Assembly: GCA_902776035.1 (NCBI GenBank)
Contig: CACYOO010000010.1
Coordinates: forward strand, 1-55,239
Direction of reading: 5' to 3'
Length of the DNA stretch: 55,239 nucleotides
From: an uncultured bacterium
Lineage (GTDB): Bacteria > Cyanobacteriota > Vampirovibrionia > Gastranaerophilales > Gastranaerophilaceae
Of the stretch, positions 38,179-47,509 are shown in pieces (the stretch's first letter is position 1; every line of letters begins with the position of its first letter). The notes beneath the pieces are model-generated. The model worked only from the letters and a program-made list of their open reading frames with translations. It did no database searches and was not told the origin of the DNA. Made by a program: the position numbers and the translations under genes.

Positions 38179-39637
38179 TGTATTTTATAACCTTATTTCT
38201 TCCTGTTTCTTTTGCATTGTATAACGCTAAATCTGCAGTTTTTATTAAATCTGAACTGTCATTATATTCACTTTTCATTTCTGATACACCTATACTTACC
38301 GTAAGTGAAATGGATGTACCATTGTAACAAAAGTTGTATTGTGAAATCTTTTCTCTCAATCTTTCCAAAGGAATTATAGCGTTATCCATAGAAGTTTCAG
38401 GTAGTATAACAGATAATTCTTCTCCACCATATCTGTATACCATATCTGTTTTTCTAAATGATGATTTCATAAGATTTGACACTTCTTTTAATACATAATC
38501 ACCATATTGGTGTCCGTATGTATCATTTACAGATTTGAAATGGTCTATGTCCAATATAGCAAGACTTAACATATTTTTATAGCGTTTTGCACGTAAAAAT
38601 TCTCTCTCTACATTAGTTTCAAAATGACGTCTGTTGTATAATTCTGTTAATCCGTCAGTTATAGATAAAAATTCTACTTTGTTATACAAAGATTTCATAT
38701 TGAAAATAGTACCAAGTTCTTTTTTTAGTGTTTCATAGAATTTTATTTTTGTATAATCAGTTTCGGTTTTAGAATAAAAACAAACACCGCCAAGTAGATT
38801 TTTTTCAAAATAAACCGGTAAGATTAATGAGGATTTAAATTCTGATACAGAACGTATTTTATTAATCTCATCATCTTTATTTTCTCTTACAACTTGATGT
38901 AAAAAGTCAATTGTATTGAATTGAGGTAAACTAGGAATAGATGCAAAAAAATCTCGCTTTATTTTTTCTAAAACAAGAGGTGAAGCGGATGTATCTTTTG
39001 TATCAATATAGAGTATATTTTTTAAGTTCATATCAGAATATTTGAAATATATTCCTGCAAAATCGTATTCTATAAATGATGATAATAAATCAAACATTTT
39101 TTGAACAAGAATATCTTCATGGTTATAATATTCTCCAAGTGTTCTAAATTCATTCAAGAAAATTGATTCCATAAGTAATTCATTCAGAATAGTATTCATT
39201 TGTTCATTAACAGATATGTTATCAATTTCATGTTTTATAATATTTTCTTTATCGCTTTGAGTTAAAATACTTTTTTCTAATACTTCATTCATTTTATCTT
39301 TAATATTTTCGAAATCGGTATCTTTTGAAATAAATGCATCTGCTCCTGCCTTTTTACCCCAAAATTTGTCAAAGCTTTTGTCTAATACCGTTAAAAGAAT
39401 AATTGGTATATTTTTTAATAAATTATTGTTTTTTACTAACCTGCAAAATTGGTATCCATCCATTTCCGGCATTACAACATCGGATAAAATTATGTCAGGT
39501 GCAATTGAAAAAATTTTTCTATACCCTTCAACAGCACTTGAAGATGTTTCAACATCAAAACCTGATTTAATTAAACGAAGTTTTAATACGTCCAGCTGAG
39601 TTTTACTGTCATCTATTAATAACACCTTATAAGTCAT
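38153..39637 (-). CDS. response regulator with REC and GGDEF domains (diguanylate cyclase)
   Basis: 494 residues. The receiver domain (1-125) has DD (9-10), the phospho-acceptor Asp53 in LSDVVMPEMDG and a conserved Lys near 105. A middle region (about 145-310) looks like a GAF-type domain. The GGDEF domain (about 325-485) has GGEEL at 404-408 with the substrate-binding pattern LDIDHFKSVNDTYGH, and an allosteric product-binding I-site RxxD (395-398) five residues earlier. It should be an active, feedback-inhibited cyclic di-GMP synthase controlled by phosphorylation, as PleD or WspR. The CheA-REC kinase at 40725 is the likely phosphodonor. Confidence 0.92.
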   Translation of the reverse strand: MTYKVLLIDDSKTQLDVLKLRLIKSGFDVETSSSAVEGYRKIFSIAPDIILSDVVMPEMDGYQFCRLVKNNNLLKNIPIILLTVLDKSFDKFWGKKAGADAFISKDTDFENIKDKMNEVLEKSILTQSDKENIIKHEIDNISVNEQMNTILNELLMESIFLNEFRTLGEYYNHEDILVQKMFDLLSSFIEYDFAGIYFKYSDMNLKNILYIDTKDTSASPLVLEKIKRDFFASIPSLPQFNTIDFLHQVVRENKDDEINKIRSVSEFKSSLILPVYFEKNLLGGVCFYSKTETDYTKIKFYETLKKELGTIFNMKSLYNKVEFLSITDGLTELYNRRHFETNVEREFLRAKRYKNMLSLAILDIDHFKSVNDTYGHQYGDYVLKEVSNLMKSSFRKTDMVYRYGGEELSVILPETSMDNAIIPLERLREKISQYNFCYNGTSISLTVSIGVSEMKSEYNDSSDLIKTADLALYNAKETGRNKVIKYNERITDCR

Positions 39638-39655
39638 GTTTATTATCCTTTTTTG

Positions 39656-39674
39656 TACTATAATAATTATACTA
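39656..39674. promoter_or_regulatory. near-palindromic divergent promoter core
   Basis: The 62-base gap between the divergent diguanylate cyclase and MCP genes contains TACTATAATAATTATACTA, a near palindrome holding a TATAAT on each strand (plus 39659-39664, minus 39666-39671). -35 elements are not clear. The layout suggests that the two arms of the cluster are expressed from one shared site. Confidence 0.4.
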
Positions 39675-39699
39675 TAAATTATTTATTAAGGAGAAATTT

Positions 39700-40710
39700 A
39701 TGTTCAGTCAATTTAAGTTTAACATACCGGAAAAGTTTTTCATCAAGAATGTGATTGATTTATTAATAATTATATGTGATTTTTTAGTTTTTACTTTTAT
39801 AATTTTATTAAAATTAAACTTAGAGAAAGCACTTATTATTTTAGCGTTATTATTAGGACTTAATTTAATATTTTATTATGTTGTAAGTTTAATATTTTCA
39901 CTATCCGTAAAACGAGAATATATACAAACTAACGGTAATGTACAAATAGTAAAAAATTCAATTGAAGAATTAATTAAAAAGCATAAAATATCTTTTGATA
40001 ATTATCTTAAAACGACAAAAGAGTGTATCGCAAATTTTGAAAATATAAAGAAAACAAATGCATTAACAAAACAGTTATCAAAAGAAATAAAAGCTCTTTC
40101 TGATAATTCACTCGGATATACACAGCGAGAGAGAGAAGCAATAAAACTCAATTCGGAAAAGTTAAAAGTTTTAAAAAATAGAATACAGGTTATATCAGAT
40201 TTAATACTTGAATTATCGGAGTATAATAGGCAAATTGGTTCTAATGTAGGTATAGTAGAAGATATAGCTGATCAGACAAATATGCTTGCACTTAATGCGG
40301 CTGTAGAAGCTGCAAGAGCCGGAGAACATGGTAAGGGCTTTGCGGTTGTAGCAGGTGAAATAAGAAAATTGGCAGACGGTTCTAAACAGGCAACTTCAAA
40401 AATTGCTTCATTAATTAATGATATCCAAAATGTTACAAATTCTACCGTTATGGCAACTGAAGATGGAACAAAAGAAATAGAGGATGCTGTTAAGAACTCT
40501 GATTATACAGATGTAAATTTTGAAGAAATTGTTCATACTGTAAAACAAATATCTGATGATGTTAATAAAGTTTCCGGTGATAATTTGGATAATTTTTCTG
40601 TTGAATATAATAACAGCATATTAAAGTTAACGGATGAATTATCTTCATTTATACGTACATTAGAAGAAAATTTTGATAAATTAAAAAACAATTCTTATAG
40701 TGGTGATTAA
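39700..40710 (+). CDS. methyl-accepting chemotaxis-type receptor without periplasmic domain
   Basis: 336 residues. Two adjacent transmembrane helices (about 17-37 and 44-68) are joined by only a few residues, so there is no ligand-binding domain outside. No HAMP domain is obvious. The cytoplasmic helical part carries the CheA/CheW-binding hairpin tip [22 protein letters not shown] and [15 protein letters not shown] (about 187-225), nearly identical to consensus. AAGGAG precedes the ATG. The signal must come from the membrane or cytoplasm. It precedes the CheA gene by 14 bases. Confidence 0.9.
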   Translation: MFSQFKFNIPEKFFIKNVIDLLIIICDFLVFTFIILLKLNLEKALIILALLLGLNLIFYYVVSLIFSLSVKREYIQTNGNVQIVKNSIEELIKKHKISFDNYLKTTKECIANFENIKKTNALTKQLSKEIKALSDNSLGYTQREREAIKLNSEKLKVLKNRIQVISDLILELSEYNRQIGSNVGIVEDIADQTNMLALNAAVEAARAGEHGKGFAVVAGEIRKLADGSKQATSKIASLINDIQNVTNSTVMATEDGTKEIEDAVKNSDYTDVNFEEIVHTVKQISDDVNKVSGDNLDNFSVEYNNSILKLTDELSSFIRTLEENFDKLKNNSYSGD

Positions 40711-40724
40711 AAACGGTATATTTT

Positions 40725-43700
40725 ATGGACTTTCAAGACGAAGAACTTAATGAAATACTTAATATATTCAGGGTAGAATCGGAAGATATTATTAAAAGAC
40801 TTAATAGTTCACTTCTTAATTTGGAAAAAAATCCTTCCGATATGGATTTAATAGTTCTTTTATTTAGAGATGCACATAGTTTAAAGGGTGCAGCAAGAAT
40901 GATTGGATTTAATAATGTTCAAAATCTTGCTCATAAAATGGAAGATATTTTTGGTTTGGCAAAAGAGCGTAAAATTTCTTTAACTCCTGATATTGCTGAT
41001 ATTATGTATAAAACGGTTGATATTATAAATAATATTATCACTCAATCTATTGATGATGGTAAAGAATTTATTGATAGAAATGAAGTTAAATCACAATTGG
41101 ATATAATTGAAGAAATTGTGAATAAAAATAGTAATACAACACAAACAACAGAAACAAAAAATTTTGCTCAAGAAAATAAAAATACAAAAGAATTAAACAT
41201 TGAACAAGATGCTGTTAGTGAAAATCAAGTAATAGAAAAAAAGAATAATTTAAATGAGTATTTTAATGCTATTACATCTTCAATAGTATGTGGTTTAACG
41301 GCTTTGATTAAGTTATCTGACAAAATTGATAATTGTAATATACAGACACTTCTTGAGAATGTATCTTTGTTATCAAAGTATTTTAAATCAATAAATGAAT
41401 TTGATTTAGAAACATTATCAGAAAATATACGTGTAAAACTTGATGTTATTGAAAAATGCGAAACAGAATTGACTGCAAATGAAGTAGATGAAATTCAACA
41501 ACAATTTGATATTATTATTAGCCAATTTGAAAATTTATGTTCAAGTAACAATATTGATACAATTGATTTTTACGGATATGCATTTGAAGGTAAAGTATAC
41601 CAATTTGAAAATATGTTACAATCAGATGGAGAATTAAATATAAAAAATGACTCTTCAAAGCAAGTTAATAAACAAATAAGATTTAATATTGAAGATGTGA
41701 TAGATAAAATAAATTCATTAAACAGTTCTGCGGATAGTTGTGAAGATTTGTGCAGAATTTTTTCAGAAATTAATTCTGCATATAATAATTCTGAGTTTTA
41801 CCCATTATCAAATAAAATTTATGAATTAATTTCATTTATAAAAGAAAATAATGTTAACGTTGATGATTCTTCATTAGAGATAATTGGAAACGGTGTAAGA
41901 TATTGTTATGCTTGTATAAACAATAATAAACCAAAAGATAACATAAAGCTTTTGATTCAACAATTAACTGTTGCAAGACAGCTTTTAGAACTATCTAATC
42001 CTCTACAAATCTCTAATGTTCAAGATATTAACAATGAAAATGTTGAAAGTAATGTTTTACCAGATAAAAATAAAAAAGATTATAATAAGTTATTAAGTGT
42101 TGATAATGAAATAAAAACGCTCCATGTTGATTCATCACAACTTGATACAATGGTTAATCAAATAGGAGAACTTATTTCTGCGAAAATAAAAACAACAAAA
42201 CAGCTTTATGAATTATATAATTTAAATATTTCATTAGAGGAATGGCAGAAAAATTTTGTTAAAATTATTAGGAATTTAAAGAATTATACAAAAAAAAGTT
42301 ATATATTTGATACCGGAAATTCAATATATACGCAGCAAGTTTTAAATGCAATTTCAGAACAAAGTAAAAAGTTAAATACAATTATTTTAAATATCAATCA
42401 AGTGCAGCGTTTAAATGTTGAAGATGATATGAAAATGAAAATGCTCATAGATGACTTTGACGGAATGGTGAAAAAAATAAGGGTTTTGCCTTTAGCAACT
42501 GTTTTTCACATGTTTGGCAGAATGGTTCGAGATATTGCAAGAGAGAGCGGAAAACAAGTAGAATTAACAATTAATGGTAGTGAAACGAGTGCAGATAAAA
42601 AAATTATAGAGGAGATAAAAACACCATTAATTCATATTCTAAGAAATTCTATAGATCATGGAATAGAGCTTCCTGCTGAACGTTTAGAAAATGGAAAATC
42701 TGAGATAGGACATATACAAATAAATGCAAAACACGTTGAAAATAAAATAATTATAGAAGTAATAGATGACGGACGTGGATTTGACGTAGAAAAAATAAAA
42801 GCAAAAGCACTTGAAAAGGGTTATATAACAGTTGCAGAAGCAAATGAAATGCCTGCTGAAGAAATAATGAGTATTGTTTTTAATCCCGGTTTTTCAACGG
42901 ATGATGTAGTAACTGATATTTCAGGACGCGGTGTTGGAATGGATGTTGTTAAAGCAAAAATAGCACAGTTAAACGGAACAGTAAAAATTATTTCAGAATT
43001 GAACAAGGGTAGTTGTATACGTGTAGAACTGCCTGTTACTATGGCAACGGTAACATCATTTTTAGTTCAGATAGCAAACAGAACTTATGCAATACCGATG
43101 AATGCAATTAATAATGTTATTTTAAAAAGTAATGAAGAAATTTTAAAAAAGAACGATTCTTTTGTTATTATTCATAATAATAAAAGTATACCTATATTTT
43201 ATTTATCTGATTTATTGGAATTAGAAAATATTTCATCTGATAAAGAATTAAAAACAATAATAATTTTAGAATTAAACGGACGAACAATTGGTATAATTGT
43301 TGATAAATTACTTGGTGAGCAAGAAATTTTACACAAAAAATTTTCACCACCATTATACAAACTCAAGAATATATCAGGTATAACTACTCTTGCAACCGGA
43401 GAAACCTGTTTAATATTAAATGCCTCAGATTTAATAAAAAATGCATTAACATCTTTTCCTGTAATAAGTTCAAAAGCTTCTTCCGTGTCTTTAAAAGAAC
43501 AAATAAAAAATAAACGTGTTTTAATTATAGATGATTCAATAACTACACGTACTTTAGAGAGCAGTATCTTAAAATCAATAGGAATAAATGTCGATGTTGA
43601 GGATAACCCAATAAAGGCATTTGCCAAATTATCTGAAGAAATTTATGATTTAATCATATCAGATTTGGAAATGCCTGATATGTCCGGACTTGAATTTTTG

Positions 43701-43880
43701 TCAAAAGTAAAAAATAATGAGTTATTTGCAGATATTCCTGTTGTCATAATGAGTTCTATATCGGATGACAATATAATTAAAAAAGCCAAATCATTAGGAG
43801 CAGAGGAATATATTATAAAAGGTGATTTTAATCAAAAGAAATTTGTAAAACTTGTTACTGATATGTTATTAAAGAATTAG
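40725..43880 (+). CDS. hybrid CheA histidine kinase with C-terminal receiver domain
   Basis: 1051 residues. Order: Hpt domain with phosphorylated His51 in DAHSLKGAARMIGF; a long region (about 150-465) with low similarity that may hold degenerate Hpt-like helices; dimerisation helices; the HATPase with HILRNSIDHGIE, DDGRGFD and SGRGVGMDVV; a CheW-like regulatory domain (about 765-900); and a receiver domain with DDS and phospho-acceptor Asp980 in ISDLEMPDMSG. This is the layout of WspE, ChpA-like and cyanobacterial Tax-type CheA. It should receive input from the MCP through CheW and phosphorylate its own receiver and the REC-GGDEF protein. No cheR, cheB or separate cheY is present here. Confidence 0.93.
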   Translation: MDFQDEELNEILNIFRVESEDIIKRLNSSLLNLEKNPSDMDLIVLLFRDAHSLKGAARMIGFNNVQNLAHKMEDIFGLAKERKISLTPDIADIMYKTVDIINNIITQSIDDGKEFIDRNEVKSQLDIIEEIVNKNSNTTQTTETKNFAQENKNTKELNIEQDAVSENQVIEKKNNLNEYFNAITSSIVCGLTALIKLSDKIDNCNIQTLLENVSLLSKYFKSINEFDLETLSENIRVKLDVIEKCETELTANEVDEIQQQFDIIISQFENLCSSNNIDTIDFYGYAFEGKVYQFENMLQSDGELNIKNDSSKQVNKQIRFNIEDVIDKINSLNSSADSCEDLCRIFSEINSAYNNSEFYPLSNKIYELISFIKENNVNVDDSSLEIIGNGVRYCYACINNNKPKDNIKLLIQQLTVARQLLELSNPLQISNVQDINNENVESNVLPDKNKKDYNKLLSVDNEIKTLHVDSSQLDTMVNQIGELISAKIKTTKQLYELYNLNISLEEWQKNFVKIIRNLKNYTKKSYIFDTGNSIYTQQVLNAISEQSKKLNTIILNINQVQRLNVEDDMKMKMLIDDFDGMVKKIRVLPLATVFHMFGRMVRDIARESGKQVELTINGSETSADKKIIEEIKTPLIHILRNSIDHGIELPAERLENGKSEIGHIQINAKHVENKIIIEVIDDGRGFDVEKIKAKALEKGYITVAEANEMPAEEIMSIVFNPGFSTDDVVTDISGRGVGMDVVKAKIAQLNGTVKIISELNKGSCIRVELPVTMATVTSFLVQIANRTYAIPMNAINNVILKSNEEILKKNDSFVIIHNNKSIPIFYLSDLLELENISSDKELKTIIILELNGRTIGIIVDKLLGEQEILHKKFSPPLYKLKNISGITTLATGETCLILNASDLIKNALTSFPVISSKASSVSLKEQIKNKRVLIIDDSITTRTLESSILKSIGINVDVEDNPIKAFAKLSEEIYDLIISDLEMPDMSGLEFLSKVKNNELFADIPVVIMSSISDDNIIKKAKSLGAEEYIIKGDFNQKKFVKLVTDMLLKN

Positions 43881-43882
43881 AT

Positions 43883-44179
43883 TTATTCATTATCAGCTTG
43901 ATTATTAAATACTTCAATTTCTTCTTTTTTCAAAGGTCTGATTAAAACAACATATCTCATGTTAAGTTGTAAAAAATCGAATTTTTCTGTTTCACCTTGC
44001 CTATTGTTATAAGTTATTTCACAATCTTTAACTGCAATAAAGTTTTTATTAGCTTTATTTAATAAATCACTAAGAAATCTTTTCTTTTTCGAAAAACCTA
44101 TATTAAAAACGGTTCCTCTAACTTCATAGTCTTCAGTTATAATCAATACATATTCTTGTGAAGTAGGTCTAAAGAACAT
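43883..44179 (-). CDS. hypothetical small protein
   Basis: 98 residues from ATG 44179, selected because AAAGGAG precedes it at good spacing; an upstream in-frame ATG lies at 44200. Beta-rich, with VRGTVFNIGFSKKKRFLSDLLNKANKNFIAVKDCEITYN (spanning about 21-60) and a hydrophobic strand YVVLIRP near the end. The G..f...(R)LSDLLN...F..v.d pattern resembles a small uncharacterised family (possibly DUF6812-like), which I cannot confirm. It is convergent with the CheA gene, with only two bases between stops. Confidence 0.6.
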   Translation of the reverse strand: MFFRPTSQEYVLIITEDYEVRGTVFNIGFSKKKRFLSDLLNKANKNFIAVKDCEITYNNRQGETEKFDFLQLNMRYVVLIRPLKKEEIEVFNNQADNE

Positions 44180-44255
44180 TTTTTCTCCTTTTATTTTCAA
44201 TTAATATTTTAATGCTGTGTAAAAATATAATCAACCGTATAAAAAGTGTATTTTA

Positions 44256-45917
44256 TTAATTTTTTAATTCAGCATATTGTTTAGCAACTTCTTTACGTTT
44301 AACTTTTCTTGTTGCTGTTCTTGGCAGTGGTTCTTTTGAAACATTAACAAACGCAGGACGTTTAAAGTTAGAAAGTCGTTTTGACAGTTCCTTTACTTCT
44401 TGCATCATAGCTTGATTTAATTCATTATCGTTTTGATATTGGCTTATAACTTCTTCTTTTGGAACGACGGTTATAACAACATCTTCACTGCCGTCTTTTT
44501 GTCCGCCTGATCTTTTCGCTCCAAAAACGCAAACTTCTAAAAATTTATCGCTTAGTTCCATTACGGCTTCAACTTCTTCAGGAAATACCTTTTTACCGCC
44601 GGAAAGAACAATCATATTTTTAATTCTACCTGTAATATGAATGAACCCGTCATCGTCAATAAATGCAATATCCCCTGTTTTAAGCCATCCGTCTTCTGTA
44701 AATGCTTCTTTAGTTAAATCAGGTCTGTTATGATAACCTTTCATAATATTTGGTCCCATAACTTGTAACTCACCTGTTTCAGCATCAATTCTTGCCTGAA
44801 CTCCGGGAATAGGTCGACCTACAGAACCGAGTTTATTAGCTCCTTTTTTGTTTAGTGATACAACAGGGCTGGCTTCTGATAATCCATAGCCCTCAAAAAC
44901 TTCCATACCTATTGTATTAAAGAATTTGGCAGTTTCAACATCAAGCGGAGCTCCTCCTGATAAAAAGCCCTTAAATTTTCCGCCCATACTTCTTTGTAAA
45001 CCTCTAAACAGCATACGTCTTATGCACATAAACGGAATAAGTTTTGCAAGTCCAAATCTCAAATCGTAGAATGCTTTGTGGAATGGACTATATTTACTTA
45101 TTTTTGTTTCTAAGCTCATTTTCAGCATTTTCAAAAATGCAGGTACAACAATCATAAATGTAATTTTTTTAGCAAGTATAATTTCAAATAAATCATTTGG
45201 CTTTAAGCTTTTTGAATAATATATGGTAGTACCTAAATTTAGGAATGTTAAATATCCGACCGTAAGTTCAAATAAATGATTCATAGGCAAGATAGACAGT
45301 AATCTGTCATTACTGTTCAGCGGAAAACATTGAGATATGCTTGCCACTTGTGTCATCATATTTTTATAAGTTACTTCAACACCTTTAGGAGTACCTGTAG
45401 TGCCTGAAGTATAAATAATAATTGCGGTTTTGTTAGGGCTTCTATGACGCCATTTAACGTTATTTCCGTCTGAAATTGTATATAAACTGTCAAAATCTTT
45501 ATTTGCACCTCTATCATCAATCAAAACAATTTTTTGAATTGATGGTATTTGCTCTTTCATTTTAATTGCTGTTTCTAAATATTTGCAGGAAACCATAAGT
45601 ATTTTTGGCTCACAATCAGATAAAATTGAGCTTAATTCATATTCTGTAAGTTTTATATCAAGCGGAACAACTGTTCCTCCTGCAATAACAATAGAAAAGA
45701 AAGCTGCTGTCCATTCAGGCATAGATTGGGATAATATAGAAACTCTATCACCTTTTTCAATCCCTGACTTTATGAGGTATGCCCCCATTCTTCTTGCTAA
45801 GAGTCCTACCCCTTTGTATGTAAGTTCTGTCCAACCAACATTTGAACGCATACCAAGTGCAGTATTATTCCCAAGTTCATTAGTTTTTTCTTCAAGAAAC
45901 ATGAGCAAATTTTTCAT
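44256..45917 (-). CDS. AMP-dependent synthetase, acyl-CoA ligase type
   Basis: 553 residues of the ANL adenylating family. The P-loop YTSGTTGTPKG is at about 168-178, with FEGYGLSEASP (A5), LKTGDIAFIDDDGFIHITGR (A7/A8, in part) and the catalytic lysine region TRKVKRKE near the C-terminus. The sequence context fits long-chain fatty-acid ligases (FadD-like), which make acyl-AMP and then acyl-CoA or acyl-ACP. AGAGGT precedes the ATG. It is a single gene and the exact substrate is not determined. Confidence 0.85.
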   Translation of the reverse strand: MKNLLMFLEEKTNELGNNTALGMRSNVGWTELTYKGVGLLARRMGAYLIKSGIEKGDRVSILSQSMPEWTAAFFSIVIAGGTVVPLDIKLTEYELSSILSDCEPKILMVSCKYLETAIKMKEQIPSIQKIVLIDDRGANKDFDSLYTISDGNNVKWRHRSPNKTAIIIYTSGTTGTPKGVEVTYKNMMTQVASISQCFPLNSNDRLLSILPMNHLFELTVGYLTFLNLGTTIYYSKSLKPNDLFEIILAKKITFMIVVPAFLKMLKMSLETKISKYSPFHKAFYDLRFGLAKLIPFMCIRRMLFRGLQRSMGGKFKGFLSGGAPLDVETAKFFNTIGMEVFEGYGLSEASPVVSLNKKGANKLGSVGRPIPGVQARIDAETGELQVMGPNIMKGYHNRPDLTKEAFTEDGWLKTGDIAFIDDDGFIHITGRIKNMIVLSGGKKVFPEEVEAVMELSDKFLEVCVFGAKRSGGQKDGSEDVVITVVPKEEVISQYQNDNELNQAMMQEVKELSKRLSNFKRPAFVNVSKEPLPRTATRKVKRKEVAKQYAELKN

Positions 45918-45980
45918 AAAAATAACCTCTTTCTTTTAACCTAGATAATTATAATATAAAATTGTCTAATTTCAAAATTT

Positions 45981-46601
45981 TTATAAAATACTTAAATAAT
46001 CAAATATTTTATGTACGGGCTTTATTAGTTCCTGTACATCTATTGTTTCATCTAATTCAAGCGTTATTGTAGGAATACCCTTTTCCTTACCGGCATAAGT
46101 TCCAAAACTACCAGGAGTTGCATACCCTATATCTTCTTCAACGGGATAATTTATAATTTCAGAAATCTTTGTTGAAATTTCTTTTGCTTCTCCATCATAA
46201 TTGACAACACAATATGGTGCATGTAACGTTAATATGATTTTTGGCTTATAAGTATTAATTACATCAATTACAAATTTAGTTTCAATTTCACTTGCCGGTT
46301 CATTTCCACCAAAATAATTTTTATCCTCATTAATTATCCAATTTTTTGTAGGAAAATTTCTGTTCAAGTCAACATTATTAGAATTTTGTCTTGTATTTAA
46401 TGCCATACCATCAGGATTTAAACAAGGTATAAATAACAAATTGGAATTTCTGTTGAATTTCATATATTCATTTATTAAATAATCACCCTGCGGTTCATCT
46501 CCATGAAAAACTCCGATAATAAGATTTTTGTTGTTATTATCATTACCATAAAGTTCTATTTTTTTATTTTGTTTACTTAAAGTTTCTTTTAAGATTTTCA
46601 T
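45981..46601 (-). CDS. M14-family zinc carboxypeptidase (MpaA-like murein peptide amidase)
   Basis: 206 residues. Zinc ligands are His33 and Glu36 (HGDE) and His126 (TLHAP); NPDG at 61-64, the substrate arginine R80 in DLNRNFP and the catalytic Glu181 (TLELDE) are in place. The pattern GVFHGDEPQGD...NPDG...VDLNRNFP...NW is that of MpaA, which removes meso-diaminopimelate from the gamma-D-glutamyl peptide in cell-wall recycling. No signal peptide, so a cytoplasmic location fits. The ATG overlaps the ftsY stop by four bases. Confidence 0.8.
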   Translation of the reverse strand: MKILKETLSKQNKKIELYGNDNNNKNLIIGVFHGDEPQGDYLINEYMKFNRNSNLLFIPCLNPDGMALNTRQNSNNVDLNRNFPTKNWIINEDKNYFGGNEPASEIETKFVIDVINTYKPKIILTLHAPYCVVNYDGEAKEISTKISEIINYPVEEDIGYATPGSFGTYAGKEKGIPTITLELDETIDVQELIKPVHKIFDYLSIL

Positions 46602-47509
46602 ACAAAAAGTGCTTCTATAAAATCATTAGGTATAAATTCTTTTAAATCTTCCATTTTTTCACCTACACCGATTAATTTAACAGGAAGTTTTAATTCTTTA
46701 GCTATAGCAAGAACAATTGCTCCTTTAGCAGAACCGTCAAGTTTTGTAAGTGCAACAGATGTGAGATTTACGGCTTCTAAGAATATCTTTGCCTGTTGTA
46801 AACCGTTTTGTCCCGTATTTGCATCAAGTACAAGAATACATTCTTTTAAACTTTCAGGAGCTTTTTTGTCAATTACAGATTTTATTTTTGAAAGTTCTTC
46901 CATTAAATTAAACTTGTTTTGTAACCTTCCCGCAGTATCAACAAGTAAAATATCATATTTTTCGGCGTTTGCCTTGTCTATTGCTTCATAAACAACTGCC
47001 GCAGCATCACCCTTATCTTTTCTAACAATATCTGCTCCTGCACGTTTTGACCATATATCAAGTTGTTCTTCCGCAGCTGCTCTAAATGTGTCTGCTGCTG
47101 CTACCAGAACCTTTTTACCGCTTCTTTTAAATTGATATGCTAATTTTCCGATTAATGTCGTCTTACCAACACCATTGACTCCTGTTATAAAAAATATATT
47201 TAAACCATCAGATAAATTTAATTTTGTACTTCCTGCATTATTTAATGTTTCAAGAAAAGATTTTTTTAAGTAATCTTTTACATCTTTTGGCTTAATTTTG
47301 TTTTGACCTCTTAAATTATCGACAAGTTCAGATGTATATTTTACTCCTAAGTCAGCACTTATCAGCAAATCTTCCATATCATCCAAAACAAAATCAGAAA
47401 ATTCATCTTCTGATTTGATACTATCTACAACATTACCCACAAGTGTTTGTGCTGTTTTAGAAACTGCATTTTTAAGATTATCAAATGCGTTTGAAAATAT
47501 GTTAAACAT
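46598..47509 (-). CDS. ftsY: signal recognition particle receptor FtsY
   Basis: 303 residues. The NG domain is complete: an N-terminal four-helix part (about 35-95), P-loop TGVNGVGKTT (109-118), DTFRAAAEEQL, DTAGRLQNK, TKLDGSAKGA and GVGE. The acidic A domain found in E. coli is missing and the N-terminus is a short amphipathic helix (MFNIFSNAFDNLKNAVSK), as in minimal FtsY proteins. It docks SRP-ribosome complexes at the membrane. It is in a nusB-ftsY-M14 operon, with the start overlapping the nusB stop. Confidence 0.96.
   Translation of the reverse strand: MFNIFSNAFDNLKNAVSKTAQTLVGNVVDSIKSEDEFSDFVLDDMEDLLISADLGVKYTSELVDNLRGQNKIKPKDVKDYLKKSFLETLNNAGSTKLNLSDGLNIFFITGVNGVGKTTLIGKLAYQFKRSGKKVLVAAADTFRAAAEEQLDIWSKRAGADIVRKDKGDAAAVVYEAIDKANAEKYDILLVDTAGRLQNKFNLMEELSKIKSVIDKKAPESLKECILVLDANTGQNGLQQAKIFLEAVNLTSVALTKLDGSAKGAIVLAIAKELKLPVKLIGVGEKMEDLKEFIPNDFIEALFV

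Noticed and set aside
45583-45939. 118-codon forward ORF
   Set aside because: Antisense to the N-terminus of the acyl-CoA ligase, whose motifs are intact.
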